Part shown: positions 14,958-24,096 of the stretch, piece by piece
Layout of the letters: each line of letters opens with the position of its first letter
Numbering within the stretch: the stretch's first letter is position 1
DNA from: Anaerolineales bacterium
GTDB lineage: Bacteria > Chloroflexota > Anaerolineae > Anaerolineales > Villigracilaceae
Direction of reading: 5' to 3'
Length of the DNA stretch: 38,379 nt
Assembly (NCBI GenBank): GCA_030018695.1
Contig: JASEHI010000003.1
Span: 35,244 to 73,622 of the forward strand
The notes under the pieces: generated by a model
Told to the model about the DNA's origin: nothing
The model's input: only the letters and a program-made list of their open reading frames with translations
The model's database searches: none
Program-made: the position numbers and the translations under genes

Positions 14958-16816
14958 CACTCTTCCAGCAAGGCTTCTTTAGCCTTTTTTGATAATTTGC
15001 CGCGCTCATCCATATCCAGAATCCGTTTGCGGATGCGGTAGGAAAGCGGGGTCACTTCGAGCAGTTCGTCGTCGGCCAGGTACTCGATGGCCTCGTCCAG
15101 GCTCATCTGGCGCGGCGGCGTCAGGCGGATTTCCATGTCGCCGCGCGACGAGCGCACGTTGGTCAGATGCTTCTTCTTGCAGATGTTGATGGTCAGGTCG
15201 CTGGGGCGCGTGTACTCGCCCACCACCATGCCGGTATACACCTCCACGCCCGGACCGTAGAACAGGGTGCCGCGCTCCTCGGCATTTTTCAACCCGTAAG
15301 TGCTGGACACGCCCGTCTCCCAGGAGACCAGCGAGCCGGTATTGCGTGACGCAATCGCTCCGGCCATTTCTTCGTAGCCGTGAAACAGGCTGTGCATCAC
15401 GCCCATGCCGCGCGTGGCGGTCAGGAAATGATAGCGGAATCCGAGCAGGCCGCGCGTGGGGGCAAGATAGACCAGCCGGACGTTGCCATCGCTGGTATCC
15501 TGCATCTCCAGCATCTGGCCGCGCCGCCCGCCGAGCAATTCCACGACGACCCCAACCGTATCCGGGCTGGTCTCGATGTGGACTGACTCGAACGGTTCCA
15601 GCGTGGTGCCGTCTTCGGCCTGGCGCAGGATGACTTCCGGGCGTGAGATCTGGAATTCGTAGCCTTCGCGGCGCATGGTCTCGACCAGGATGGCCAGGTG
15701 CAGTTCGCCGCGCCCCGAAACGAGAAAAGTATCGGCCGTTTCTGTTTCCTGCACGTCCAGTGAGACATTAGTGCGTAGTTCGTCAAACAGGCGCTCGCGC
15801 AGTTTGCGCGAGGTGCTCCACTTGCCCTCGCGGCCCGAAAATGGCGATGTGTTGACGCCAAAGGTCATGCGCACAGTTGGTTCTTCCACGTGGATGGTCG
15901 GCAAAGCGACTGGGTTCTCGGGGTCGGCCAGGGTCTCGCCGATGGCGATGCCTTCCAAACCGGCCAGGGCGATGATCTCGCCCGCGCTGGCTTCGGCCAC
16001 TTCCACTTTTTGCAAACCATGATGCACGTATAGATAGCGGGCGCGCTCCGGGACGTTCGTGCCGCCCAGTTTCAGGCGCGCCAACGGCTGACCGGCCTTG
16101 ATCTTACCGGCGAAGATGCGGCCCACGGCGGTCACGCCGCGATAGTCATCATAGCCCAGCGTGGTGATGAGCATTTGCAGCGGCGCATCCGCGTCGACGC
16201 GCGGGGCGGGGATATGCCGCAGGATAGTCTGGAACAGCGGCTGGAGGTCCGCGCCGAGATCGGGGGTGAGGCTGGCCTGGGCGCTGGTGGCCTGCGCATA
16301 AACGACGGGAAAATCGGCCTGTTCTTCGCTGGCGCCCAGTTCGATGAACAGGTCAAAGGTCTGGTTCAAGACGCGGGAAGGTTCGGCGTCCTTGCGGTCC
16401 ACTTTGTTGATCACCACCACAGCCTTATGTCCCATTGCGAGGGCTTTTTTGAGCACGAAGCGGGTCTGCGGCATTGGGCCTTCGGCGGCGTCCACCAGCA
16501 GCAGGACGCCATCCACCATGTTCATGACGCGCTCGACCTCGCCGCCAAAATCGGCGTGGCCGGGAGTGTCCACGATGTTGATTTTCACCGTCTCACCGGT
16601 GACGGGGTCGGGAACGGTAATGGCGGTGTTCTTGGCGAGGATGGTGATGCCGCGCTCACGCTCCAGATCATAGGAATCCATGACCCGCTCGGCCACCTGC
16701 TGGTTGTCGCGGAAGGTGTGCGCCTGGCGCAGGAGACCGTCCACCAGGGTGGTCTTGCCGTGGTCCACGTGGGCGATGATGGCTATGTTTCTTAGATCGG
16801 TGCGTTCGGTTAGCAT
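14957..16816 (-). CDS. typA: Ribosome-associated translational GTPase TypA/BipA
   Basis: 619 aa, the usual length. The G domain has AHVDHGKTT (G1, 15-23), [17 protein letters not shown] (G3, from 83) and NKVD (G4, 137-140). EF-G-like domains II, III and V follow, with the BipA-specific C-terminal domain ending in a Lys-rich tail. TypA binds the ribosome and supports 50S assembly and stress growth. The start codon lies directly after a 100-base run of GATAGTC-type repeats with no Shine-Dalgarno sequence. recJ is coupled downstream. Confidence 0.96.
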   Translation of the reverse strand: MLTERTDLRNIAIIAHVDHGKTTLVDGLLRQAHTFRDNQQVAERVMDSYDLERERGITILAKNTAITVPDPVTGETVKINIVDTPGHADFGGEVERVMNMVDGVLLLVDAAEGPMPQTRFVLKKALAMGHKAVVVINKVDRKDAEPSRVLNQTFDLFIELGASEEQADFPVVYAQATSAQASLTPDLGADLQPLFQTILRHIPAPRVDADAPLQMLITTLGYDDYRGVTAVGRIFAGKIKAGQPLARLKLGGTNVPERARYLYVHHGLQKVEVAEASAGEIIALAGLEGIAIGETLADPENPVALPTIHVEEPTVRMTFGVNTSPFSGREGKWSTSRKLRERLFDELRTNVSLDVQETETADTFLVSGRGELHLAILVETMRREGYEFQISRPEVILRQAEDGTTLEPFESVHIETSPDTVGVVVELLGGRRGQMLEMQDTSDGNVRLVYLAPTRGLLGFRYHFLTATRGMGVMHSLFHGYEEMAGAIASRNTGSLVSWETGVSSTYGLKNAEERGTLFYGPGVEVYTGMVVGEYTRPSDLTINICKKKHLTNVRSSRGDMEIRLTPPRQMSLDEAIEYLADDELLEVTPLSYRIRKRILDMDERGKLSKKAKEALLEE

Positions 16817-16915
16817 AGTTGGGTAGTTCAGTAGTTTGATAGTTGGGTGGTTGGGTAGTTGGGTAGTCGAATAGTCGGATAGTCTGATAGTCTGTGAGTC
16901 GGATAGTCAGAGGGT
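16817..16915. repeat. Low-complexity spacer of GGTAGTT / GATAGTC words
   Basis: About a dozen imperfect copies of 7-8 base words (GGTAGTT, GATAGTC, GATAGTT) run from just before the typA ATG to 16915. This is one of several repeat families confined mostly to spacers in this window. Confidence 0.8.
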
Positions 16916-16943
16916 CATTCGGCTGACAGTTGCCATGCAATGG

Positions 16944-16967
16944 AAAACCCCGGCGTAGAGACCGGGG
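16944..16967 (-). terminator. Terminator-like hairpin on the minus strand between hicB and typA
   Basis: On the minus strand CCCCGG-(8-base loop)-CCGGGG is followed by TTTT. It lies 106 bases after the hicB stop and 128 bases before typA. A minus-strand TGATACAAT extended -10 (TACAAT at 17029-17034) lies upstream, so this could end the hicAB message or a short separate transcript of about 80 bases. Confidence 0.6.
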
Positions 16968-17072
16968 CAGTCTTGACTTCTCGAAGGTTTCCGGCGCTTG
17001 CACTGAGGTTATCGAAGTGTGCGGCTGGATTGTATCACAGGTTGCGGATTATGGTCGCGGTTTGGGCGACCA

Positions 17073-17396
17073 TCAGCGGACAGATTCCTGGAGGGTATGA
17101 GTCACCCATTCATTCAGGCTGACCTTCTCCTGCGCGGCGCGAATCGCCAATTGACGATGCAGTTCGGGGTTGAGGCGCACGTTGAAACGACCCGAAAACG
17201 GTTTCTGCGGCGATGCCTTGTCGCGGGCGCACATTTCGAGGTAAAGATCTACAGACTGATGGAACGAATCTTCGAGTTCTTCGGGGGTGCGCCCTTGAAA
17301 GGTGATCACATCCCGTAATCCCATCACTTCGCCGGTGAAGATTTTTCCTTCGGCGTCATATTCAACGATGCCCGCATAGCCTTTATATTTCAACAT
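17073..17396 (-). CDS. hicB: HicB family antitoxin with RHH-type C-terminus
   Basis: 107 aa. The N-terminal partial RNase-H-like HicB fold (YAGIVEYDAEGKIFTGEVMGL, in two parts around 7-27) is followed by a ribbon-helix-helix segment (FNVRLNPELHRQLAIRAA, from 71). Antitoxin and autorepressor for HicA. The start is ATG 17396, two bases after the hicA stop, with GAGGAG inside the end of hicA as ribosome-binding site; an upstream in-frame ATG (17426) would overlap hicA. The toxin-first order is normal for hicAB. Confidence 0.88.
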   Translation of the reverse strand: MLKYKGYAGIVEYDAEGKIFTGEVMGLRDVITFQGRTPEELEDSFHQSVDLYLEMCARDKASPQKPFSGRFNVRLNPELHRQLAIRAAQEKVSLNEWVTHTLQESVR

Positions 17397-17398
17397 GG

Positions 17399-17662
17399 TT
17401 ATTGCTCCTCGAGAGTTACGCCACACTCCGTAAGATAGCGGCGCAGGCGTTTTAGCATGGATGGGTAAATCATGTTCCCTGGATGAGGGCGGTGGAACAC
17501 CGCATAATGACCATTCAAGCGCGCACCCACCATCGAGCCGCCCCTTTCCGTTACATCCGCTCCCAACTCAACCAGAAGGCTAATGAAATCTTCCCAGCGT
17601 ATGTTCTTACGGTCGGGGCGGGCAAAAAGGGCTTCCAGCGTGGCGCGATGTTTTTTGTTCAC
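17399..17662 (-). CDS. hicA: HicA family toxin (mRNA interferase)
   Basis: 87 aa, dsRBD-like fold. Residues RPDRKNIRWEDFISLLVELG (15-34) then a strand-rich region ending in AVFHRPHPG (54-62). The classic GSH catalytic motif is replaced by GGSM; His residues at 57 and 60 in FHRPHP are the probable alternative, as in the subgroup paired with RHH-type HicB. Start GTG 17662 is the only start in this frame; a promoter with its -10 six bases upstream predicts a leaderless message. Cleaves mRNA when HicB is degraded (family knowledge). Confidence 0.85.
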   Translation of the reverse strand: MNKKHRATLEALFARPDRKNIRWEDFISLLVELGADVTERGGSMVGARLNGHYAVFHRPHPGNMIYPSMLKRLRRYLTECGVTLEEQ

Positions 17663-17668
17663 GCCGCT

Positions 17669-17697
17669 ATGGTACTACAGGGCAGTACCATCGTCAA
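17669..17697 (-). promoter_or_regulatory. hicAB promoter with operator-like dyad
   Basis: Minus strand: TTGACG (17692-17697), a 17-base spacer, TACCAT (17669-17674), then 6 bases to the hicA GTG. An inverted repeat ATGGTACT-N7-AGTACCAT (17669-17691) fills the spacer and covers the -10, the position expected for autorepression by HicB. The -35 overlaps the stop codon of the TIR gene. The same dyad could also act as a terminator or a cruciform. Confidence 0.6.
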
Positions 17698-19484
17698 GTA
17701 GCAAATTCTGGAAGTAATCGGGAGCAACGAAAACCGATGTAGTAGTAGGAATTCGACGGGTAGTACCCGCTGCGGTTGGCAGAGCGGACGTTGCCATCGA
17801 GGTTGCCCCACGCGCCGCCACGCAGCACGCGACCATCACCACTGGAAGGACCTTGAGGGTTGGAAGCATTATCGCCAAGTGTAGCGTAGTAACCGCTTTG
17901 ATACCAATCGTACACCCATTCCCATACATTTCCAGCCATGTCATAAGCCCCATACGGGCTGGCCCCGCTTGGATAATTACCCACAGCAGTTGTATCACCA
18001 ACAATACTGTTGTAGTTTAGCAAACTCGAATTGGGAGAGGTATTCCCCCAGGGATAGGTGCGCTCATCCGTCCCGCGCGCGGCCTTTTCCCATTCGGCCT
18101 CGGTCGGCAGGCGCGTTCCATCGCCGCGCCAGGCACAATAGGCGCTGGCATCATCCCAGGAAACATAAACCACAGGGTAATCGTCATATTGCGAGTTCCC
18201 GTAATAATTCGGGTGGGTGTAAGACGCGCTCGAACCGGGCGGGTCACATTGACCGGCAGCAACGCACAGTGCATACATTTTGTTTGTCACCTCGGTCCGG
18301 TCAATCCAGAAGGCATCCAGATAAACTGTATGGGGAGGCTCTTCATCAACAAACCAGTTGCGATCACAATCGCTCCTATACTTCTGACACTCTGCCAACG
18401 CAACATCTGCATCATTGCCCATCGTGAATTCACTTGCGGGCACGTAAACCATCACCATGCCGTCTTTTTCTGAAACCTGCGTACTGCCGATACCAAACCT
18501 AGGAGTTGGAGTGGCAGTGGGAGGTTTCGGGGTAAATGTGCTGGTTGGGATGTGGGTGGGAGTGGCAGTGAAAGTAGCAGTGGAAGCGATAGTAGGAGTA
18601 ATGGTACTGGTCGATACACCCACAGTGGGCCAATTCTTGATGATGTAATTGATTCCAAATATCCCGCCTGTCAAAACCAAAAGCACAATTGCAGCGATAC
18701 CAAAGGGAACTAATTTGATCTTGTGGGCGGGTTTCTTTACAGGTTGAGAAGAGGGATGCGATGAGAGAGAAGGAGAAAGCTCTCTTTCAAAAGGCTGCAC
18801 CACAACCTTTTCGGGCTGCGGCCTTTCTGCATCCTTCCTGGCCTGCTCTTCGGCCGCTTTTCTTTCGCGCGCTTCCCGTGCCAGCCAAGTTCTCCTTTCG
18901 ACAAGTTTCCGCTTCGGTTCTTCCACAGCTTTTCTATCATGCTCTTCTTTGTCTTTCTTGGCTTTTGCCTCAGCCTCTTTGCGGGCGCGCTCTTCCGCTT
19001 CCAGGCGGGTTTTTTCCTCAGCAGGGTTGGTCACTGAAAGCCCCAGCCGCGCGGCGCGCAGCCTCAGGCTTTGCAAGATGCGCTCATAAGCCCACTTCCT
19101 ACGATCCTTGGGGAAATAATCCACGTACTGCCACATCCGCAGCCGGCGCGGGGTCGGGCAGTCATTCAACCGGATCGGGACGATAAAAATGGCGCCTTCG
19201 GGCTTTTGGTCGGCAATATTCAGCACGAAGCGTAGTTCTTTTTGGATATACCCTTCTTTGTCCACAGAATGGGTGGAAAGGCTGACCAGAACAACATCAG
19301 CCTCTTCGACCGCCTTTTCGATTTCCAAATCCCACTCCTGACCGGGCAAGAGTTTTTCCTCGTCCAGCCAGACATCCAGCCAGCCTTCGGCGCATAACTG
19401 GCGGTACAGGTCGCGCACCGCCGGTTTGTCATCCGAGGCGTGGCAGAGGAACACGCGTAGAGGCCGGTTTTTGGTTTCCGTCAT
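17694..19484 (-). CDS. Transmembrane TIR - coiled coil - SUMF1 (C-type-lectin fold) protein
   Basis: 596 aa from the ATG at 19484 (GAGGG six bases upstream). Order: TIR domain (9-140: RVFLCHASDDK, LLPGQEW, and YIQKELRFV with E83 at the position of the NADase glutamate); charged coiled coil (about 155-222); one membrane helix (260-282); a Thr/Pro linker (290-330); and an FGE-sulfatase/SUMF1 domain (342-590). The topology puts TIR in the cytoplasm and SUMF1 outside. The two catalytic cysteines of true formylglycine enzymes (in GGSxxC-x4-C) are absent, so the domain is more likely a ligand-binding scaffold. Residues 560-582 have the codon pattern of a retroelement-diversified region. A signalling or defence receptor is inferred. 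Confidence 0.88.
   Translation of the reverse strand: MTETKNRPLRVFLCHASDDKPAVRDLYRQLCAEGWLDVWLDEEKLLPGQEWDLEIEKAVEEADVVLVSLSTHSVDKEGYIQKELRFVLNIADQKPEGAIFIVPIRLNDCPTPRRLRMWQYVDYFPKDRRKWAYERILQSLRLRAARLGLSVTNPAEEKTRLEAEERARKEAEAKAKKDKEEHDRKAVEEPKRKLVERRTWLAREARERKAAEEQARKDAERPQPEKVVVQPFERELSPSLSSHPSSQPVKKPAHKIKLVPFGIAAIVLLVLTGGIFGINYIIKNWPTVGVSTSTITPTIASTATFTATPTHIPTSTFTPKPPTATPTPRFGIGSTQVSEKDGMVMVYVPASEFTMGNDADVALAECQKYRSDCDRNWFVDEEPPHTVYLDAFWIDRTEVTNKMYALCVAAGQCDPPGSSASYTHPNYYGNSQYDDYPVVYVSWDDASAYCAWRGDGTRLPTEAEWEKAARGTDERTYPWGNTSPNSSLLNYNSIVGDTTAVGNYPSGASPYGAYDMAGNVWEWVYDWYQSGYYATLGDNASNPQGPSSGDGRVLRGGAWGNLDGNVRSANRSGYYPSNSYYYIGFRCSRLLPEFAT
17739..17807 (-). other. Candidate variable region (DGR-like) at the C-terminus of the TIR-SUMF1 protein
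   Basis: Codes for residues 560-582, between RVLRGGAW and IGFRCSR. The divergent codons (GGC, CTC, GAT, AGC, TAC, TAC, TCG, TCC, TAC, TAC, TAC) can each be derived from Asn or Thr codons by changing only adenines, with third bases fixed. No template repeat or reverse transcriptase was found in the window. Confidence 0.4.
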
Positions 19485-19511
19485 AAAATACCCTCGCGCT
19501 GGTGTATGGAA

Positions 19512-19558
19512 ATTATACGCCATTTTTGGGGTTTGGGATAAAAACCTTGTGCTATAAT
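19512..19558. promoter_or_regulatory. Divergent promoter region, TIR-SUMF1 / DUF2283-like
   Basis: Minus-strand TATAAT at 19512-19517 gives a leader of about 20 bases with a Shine-Dalgarno sequence for the TIR gene. Plus-strand extended -10 TGCTATAAT (TATAAT 19553-19558) lies 10 bases before the ATG at 19569. Confidence 0.6.
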
Positions 19559-19568
19559 GGAAGTGATT

Positions 19569-19940
19569 ATGAAGAAACCAACCATAAACTATGACGAGGC
19601 GAGCGATACGCTCTATATATCATTCGAGCCTGGAGTTGATGCAACGGGGATCGAATTGAATGAGCATATCCTGCTGCGGATTGATAAAGAAAAGCGCAAA
19701 GCGATTGGCATTACGTTTTTGGAATATTCGCTACTGGCGCAGAAGTCCGATTTTGGGCCGCGTAGTTTCCCGTTGACGGGACTGAATCAATTATCCGGCG
19801 ACTCGCGTGAATTGGTGGTTTCCATCCTGCTAAGCCCGCCTGTCAGGGATTACCTGGTTCTCTCAACCTACACCCCATCTTATTCAGAAGCCATTCCGAT
19901 CACATCTGTCCATCCTTTGCCAGTGGCAACAGCCATGTAA
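19569..19940 (+). CDS. DUF2283-like protein, orphan antitoxin candidate
   Basis: 123 aa. Begins with the DUF2283 signature INYDEASDTLYISFE (5-19). Its C-terminal half resembles the gene at 24097-24474: DFGPRSF against QFGPCTF, and LLSPPVRDYLVLSTYTP against LTSPPVNEWLEITSYRP. That gene is preceded by a small RNase-fold-like protein; here no such partner is present, only a promoter. The upstream in-frame ATG at 19557 overlaps the -10 box, so 19569 is the real start. DUF2283 proteins are small and uncharacterised, often next to putative toxins; an antitoxin role is inference. Confidence 0.7.
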   Translation: MKKPTINYDEASDTLYISFEPGVDATGIELNEHILLRIDKEKRKAIGITFLEYSLLAQKSDFGPRSFPLTGLNQLSGDSRELVVSILLSPPVRDYLVLSTYTPSYSEAIPITSVHPLPVATAM

Positions 19941-19984
19941 TCTTCCAGACAGTTCCCAGCATCCCGTACCTTTTTCTTCCCAAT

Positions 19985-20017
19985 AAAAAGGTCTCGCGGT
20001 CTTTCATCCACGAGGCC

Positions 20018-20022
<5 letters not shown>
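19985..20022. terminator. Bidirectional terminator between DUF2283-like gene and sahH
   Basis: AAAAAGG, one mismatch, then CTCG-rich stem (7 bp with one G-T pair), an 8-base loop and the complementary arm ending CCTTTTT. The A and T tracts give a U-tail in both directions, fitting two convergent genes (stops at 19940 and 20077). Confidence 0.85.
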
Positions 20023-21423
<1,401 letters not shown>

Positions 21424-21440
<17 letters not shown>

Positions 21441-22389
21441 ATAACTTGTCCAACTTTCCGCCATCCTCGAAATGCTTCCGAAAACGGGCGACGAACTCCG
21501 CGGGGGTGTAAACGTGACTTTGGGTGCCGGGATGTTCGAGGCAGTAAGTCGCGGCCAGCACGCCCATTTGTCCGCAGATTTCCCAATCAAATCCGCAGCA
21601 ATAACCGGTGAGAAAACCGCCGCGGAAAGCATCCCCCACGCCGGTCGGATCGGCGATCTTCTCCGGCGGGATGACCGGGATGCGATATTCCTGTCCTTCA
21701 GTAAAAACAGAGGCCCCCTGCTCGCCACGCGTCACCACGGCGAAACGCGGTATGTTCCGGATCGTCTCGGCTCTCATCCCGGTCCGCTTCTGGAGCAATT
21801 CGAACTCGTAATCGTTGACGAACAGCGCGGTGCAGTTTTCTATGCCTTTGCGCAAGTCAGAACCTTCCAGGCGGATGATCTGCTGGCTGGGATCGTAGAG
21901 ATAAGGAAAACCAAGCTCGCGGCACTCGTCCACGTAGAGGCGCATGGCGGTCGGGTCGTTCGGCGAAATAACCACCAGATCAGGCTGTTCCTGCACATCT
22001 TTGAGCGAAAGTTCCGCGGAGTGCGCCATTGCACCCGTATAGAAACTGGCGATCTGGTTATTGGCGCGGTCGGTATTTGCGAAGAACGAGGCTGTGTAAG
22101 TCCCTGCAATGACGCGCATCCTGGCCGTATCCACGCCTTTACTTTCCAACCAGGCGCGGTATTCCTCGAAATCCTCGCCAACGGCGGCCAGGATGTGCGG
22201 ACGCTCACCCAACAATGCCAGGGTATAAGCGATGTTTGGAGCCACGCCGCCGCGCCGCTTGACCATCGAATCGACCAAAAACGAGAGACTGATGTTGTCC
22301 AGATGCTCCGGCAGGATGTGATCCTTGAAATAACCGGGGAAGGACATCAGGTAATCGTAGGCGACGGAACCGGTTAAAAGAATATCCAT
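21424..22389 (-). CDS. PfkB/ribokinase family kinase, probable adenosine kinase
   Basis: 321 aa, ribokinase fold. MDILLTGSVAYDYLMSF at the start, substrate-binding RRGGVAPNIAYTLALLG (45-61), and the anion-hole/catalytic motif DPTGVGDAFRGG (247-258, base D253). Lies between mtnA and sahH, so adenosine released by SahH is the most economical substrate, giving AMP; this is inference, as the family also phosphorylates sugars and nucleosides. Start at 22389 has GGAGAG upstream; an in-frame ATG at 22410 has none. The final residues LLESRE come from the spacer repeat, so the natural C-terminus may have been replaced. Confidence 0.85.
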
Positions 22390-22410
22390 GACTCTCCTGT
22401 GTGTTGACAT

Positions 22411-22480
22411 GTTTGCAGGTTGGAAAGTTTACAGGTTGTCCAACGAACTTGCGAACCTTCCAACTTGCTAACCTGTAAAC
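22411..22480. repeat. Spacer repeat with nested inverted arms between PfkB gene and mtnA
   Basis: GTTTACAGGTT (22427-22437) and AACCTGTAAAC (22470-22480) are perfect 11-bp inverted arms; inside and beside them GGTTGGAAAG/AACCTTCCAAC words repeat. The right arm overlaps the mtnA stop codon. It may act as an attenuating hairpin between the two genes; no T tract follows. Confidence 0.65.
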
Positions 22481-23511
22481 AGAGTGCGAAGGTTCTTATC
22501 GAACGGCGGACGCACGATGCCATTCTCGGTGACGATGGCGGTGATCAACCGGTTAGGCGTTACATCGAAGGCCGGGTTTCTGGCTCTCGCGCCTTGCGGA
22601 GTAACGCGCTCGCCTTGAAACTCAATATCCAATACTTCACCGGGATCACGCTCTTCGATGGGGATCAAGCCTCCGTGCGCCAGCGAGAGGTCTATCGTCG
22701 AGGTCGGCGCAACCGCGTAGGTTGGCACGCTGTTATCGTGCGCGGCCAGCGCCAGCATGTAGGTGCCGATCTTGTTGGCGACATCGCCGTTGGCCGCGAT
22801 ACAGTCCGCACCGAAGAAGACTTTTTGCGCCTGGCCGCGGCGCAGGAAATGACCGGCCATATTATCGCTGATGATCTCATACGGGATGCCGTACTGCTCC
22901 AGCTCCCAGGCCGTCAGCCTCGCCCCTTGCAGGCGGGGACGGGTCTCATCCACCAACACGTGGACGCGCTTGCCCTGCTCGTGCGCCATGCGGATGACGC
23001 CGAGGGCAGTCCCATAGTCAACAGTCGCCAGTGAACCCGTATTGCAATGGTGGATCACAGTATCGCCATCCGCGATCAACGATACGCCATGTTCTGCCAT
23101 GCGTTTGTTGACTTCCACATCGTCGTCTGCCAATCTTTGGGCTTCGATAAGGATTGCGCGGCGTACATCCTCTATAGAGCCCGTTACGGAATACGCAATA
23201 CGCAATATTCTACCCACCGCCCAGGCCAGGTTGACCGCCGTCGGGCGGGAAGCGCGCAGGGTTTGCGCAGCAGTTTCGAGGTCCGAAAGAAGAGCCGCCG
23301 CGTCGCTGGCCTTTGATTCGCGCGCCGCCAGCGCCAGTCCAAAAGCCGCCGCCGCGCCGATCGCCGGCGCGCCGCGCACGATCATGTTTTGGATCGCCGC
23401 GGCAATATCCTGATGGGAACGGAAAGCGACGATTTCCAAACGCGCCGGCAGGCGGCGCTGGTCAATCATCTGAACTTCGTGTTTGTCGTAATCCCAGAGA
23501 ATCGTCCGCAT
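22468..23511 (-). CDS. mtnA: Methylthioribose-1-phosphate isomerase
   Basis: 347 aa. Converts 5-methylthioribose-1-phosphate to methylthioribulose-1-phosphate in methionine salvage. Visible: RTILWDYDKHEVQMIDQ at the start, MIVRGAPAIGAAAAFG (43-58), the catalytic HHCNTGSLAT (C156) and FGADCIAANGDVANKIGT with D236. Residues about 101-114 (RILRIAYSVTGSIE) look like an insertion coded by a GTATTGCGTATTGCG spacer-type repeat (near 23190-23215). The longer frame to 23574 begins upstream of the promoter's predicted start site, so ATG 23511 is chosen. First gene of the operon with PfkB and sahH. Homology to eIF2B-type proteins is expected; the Cys/Asp pair supports MtnA. Confidence 0.93.
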   Translation of the reverse strand: MRTILWDYDKHEVQMIDQRRLPARLEIVAFRSHQDIAAAIQNMIVRGAPAIGAAAAFGLALAARESKASDAAALLSDLETAAQTLRASRPTAVNLAWAVGRILRIAYSVTGSIEDVRRAILIEAQRLADDDVEVNKRMAEHGVSLIADGDTVIHHCNTGSLATVDYGTALGVIRMAHEQGKRVHVLVDETRPRLQGARLTAWELEQYGIPYEIISDNMAGHFLRRGQAQKVFFGADCIAANGDVANKIGTYMLALAAHDNSVPTYAVAPTSTIDLSLAHGGLIPIEERDPGEVLDIEFQGERVTPQGARARNPAFDVTPNRLITAIVTENGIVRPPFDKNLRTLFTG

Positions 23512-23523
23512 CTTTATAGGCAG

Positions 23524-23544
23524 AAAAAGACGCCCGCGCGGGCG
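23524..23544 (-). promoter_or_regulatory. Attenuator-like hairpin in the mtnA leader
   Basis: Minus strand: a perfect 14-base palindrome CGCCCGCGCGGGCG (23531-23544; foldable as a 5-bp stem with a GCGC loop) then TCTTTTT. It is 20 bases before the mtnA ATG, downstream of the promoter. Confidence 0.4.
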
Positions 23545-23564
23545 CCAGCGATAGTTGCGGGCGA

Positions 23565-23593
23565 AGTTTATCATGGGCAGGCTAGAATGTCAA
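23565..23593 (-). promoter_or_regulatory. mtnA operon promoter
   Basis: Minus strand TTGACA (23588-23593), a 17-base spacer, TAAACT (23565-23570) with an extended TGA before it. Predicted start near 23558, giving a leader of about 47 bases to ATG 23511. Confidence 0.65.
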
Positions 23594-23790
23594 AGCATTC
23601 GAGTCAGAGAGTCAGACGTCAGACCCCCAAGTGACAACCGACCATCTTGCGTGATAAAATATGCTCAAAATCACTTTCACCCAAAGAGAGTTGAAACCGT
23701 TCTGTTCAAGCGCGGGGGAGTGGCTTCTTCACCGCATGCAGCGTCATCCGCGTCATCAATCCGGCCGTGTGAGCATTCATCACTTGATGA

Positions 23791-23796
23791 TACAAT
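23791..23796 (+). promoter_or_regulatory. Extended -10 for the small RNase-fold gene
   Basis: TGATACAAT, nine bases before the ATG at 23806; no clear -35. The rest of the 23594-23790 stretch shows no gene, tRNA or strong hairpin. Confidence 0.5.
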
Positions 23797-23805
23797 AGTC
23801 TCAAG

Positions 23806-24090
23806 ATGGACAAGTGGATTGTTTGTGATCGTCATGGACAAGAAGTTTATCTCACCGGGGAAAGATGGCAGCACATCCTCTCGCGCCACAAAGCGCTCGC
23901 AAGTCATAGGGATGACGTATTATCAACCATCCGCACCGGTCGCCGTCGACAAGACTTGCTGACTCCGTTCAAATATTTCTATTCGCGCCGCTGTGATACA
24001 TTGCCCGGTCTCTATAACAGCATTACAGTTGTTGTGCTATCTCGTCCAGACAACGTGTATGTTGTAACAGCCTGGCCTGAAACGGTATGA
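23806..24090 (+). CDS. Small BECR/PBECR-like (DUF4258-like) putative RNase toxin
   Basis: 94 aa. The pattern VYLTGERWQHILSRHKAL (14-31), DDVLSTIR, R(R)CDTLPGLYNSITVVV and VYVVTAWPE resembles phage-barnase/colicin/RelE-fold (PBECR, DUF4258) proteins, in which His, Arg and Tyr side chains of the sheet cleave RNA. Followed 6 bases later by a DUF2283-like gene, a pairing usual for toxin-antitoxin modules. No Shine-Dalgarno sequence; predicted near-leaderless. The family assignment is by pattern memory only and a toxin function is inferred. Confidence 0.6.
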   Translation: MDKWIVCDRHGQEVYLTGERWQHILSRHKALASHRDDVLSTIRTGRRRQDLLTPFKYFYSRRCDTLPGLYNSITVVVLSRPDNVYVVTAWPETV

Positions 24091-24096
24091 GGAAAA

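Noticed and set aside
13692..15041. 449-codon open frame on + strand
   Set aside because: It is exactly antisense to recJ, has no recognisable domain, and mirrors the codon bias of the opposite strand.
17669..17691. Dyad after the TIR-SUMF1 gene as a retroelement cruciform
   Set aside because: It is better explained as the hicAB operator, since it fills a TTGACG-N17-TACCAT promoter; the loop is also longer than in known cruciforms.
17694..19484. True formylglycine-generating enzyme
   Set aside because: The two catalytic cysteines after the RGGxW motif are missing, and the domain is fused to a TIR receptor.
23512..23560. SAM riboswitch upstream of mtnA
   Set aside because: The predicted leader is about 47 bases and shows only one small GC hairpin.
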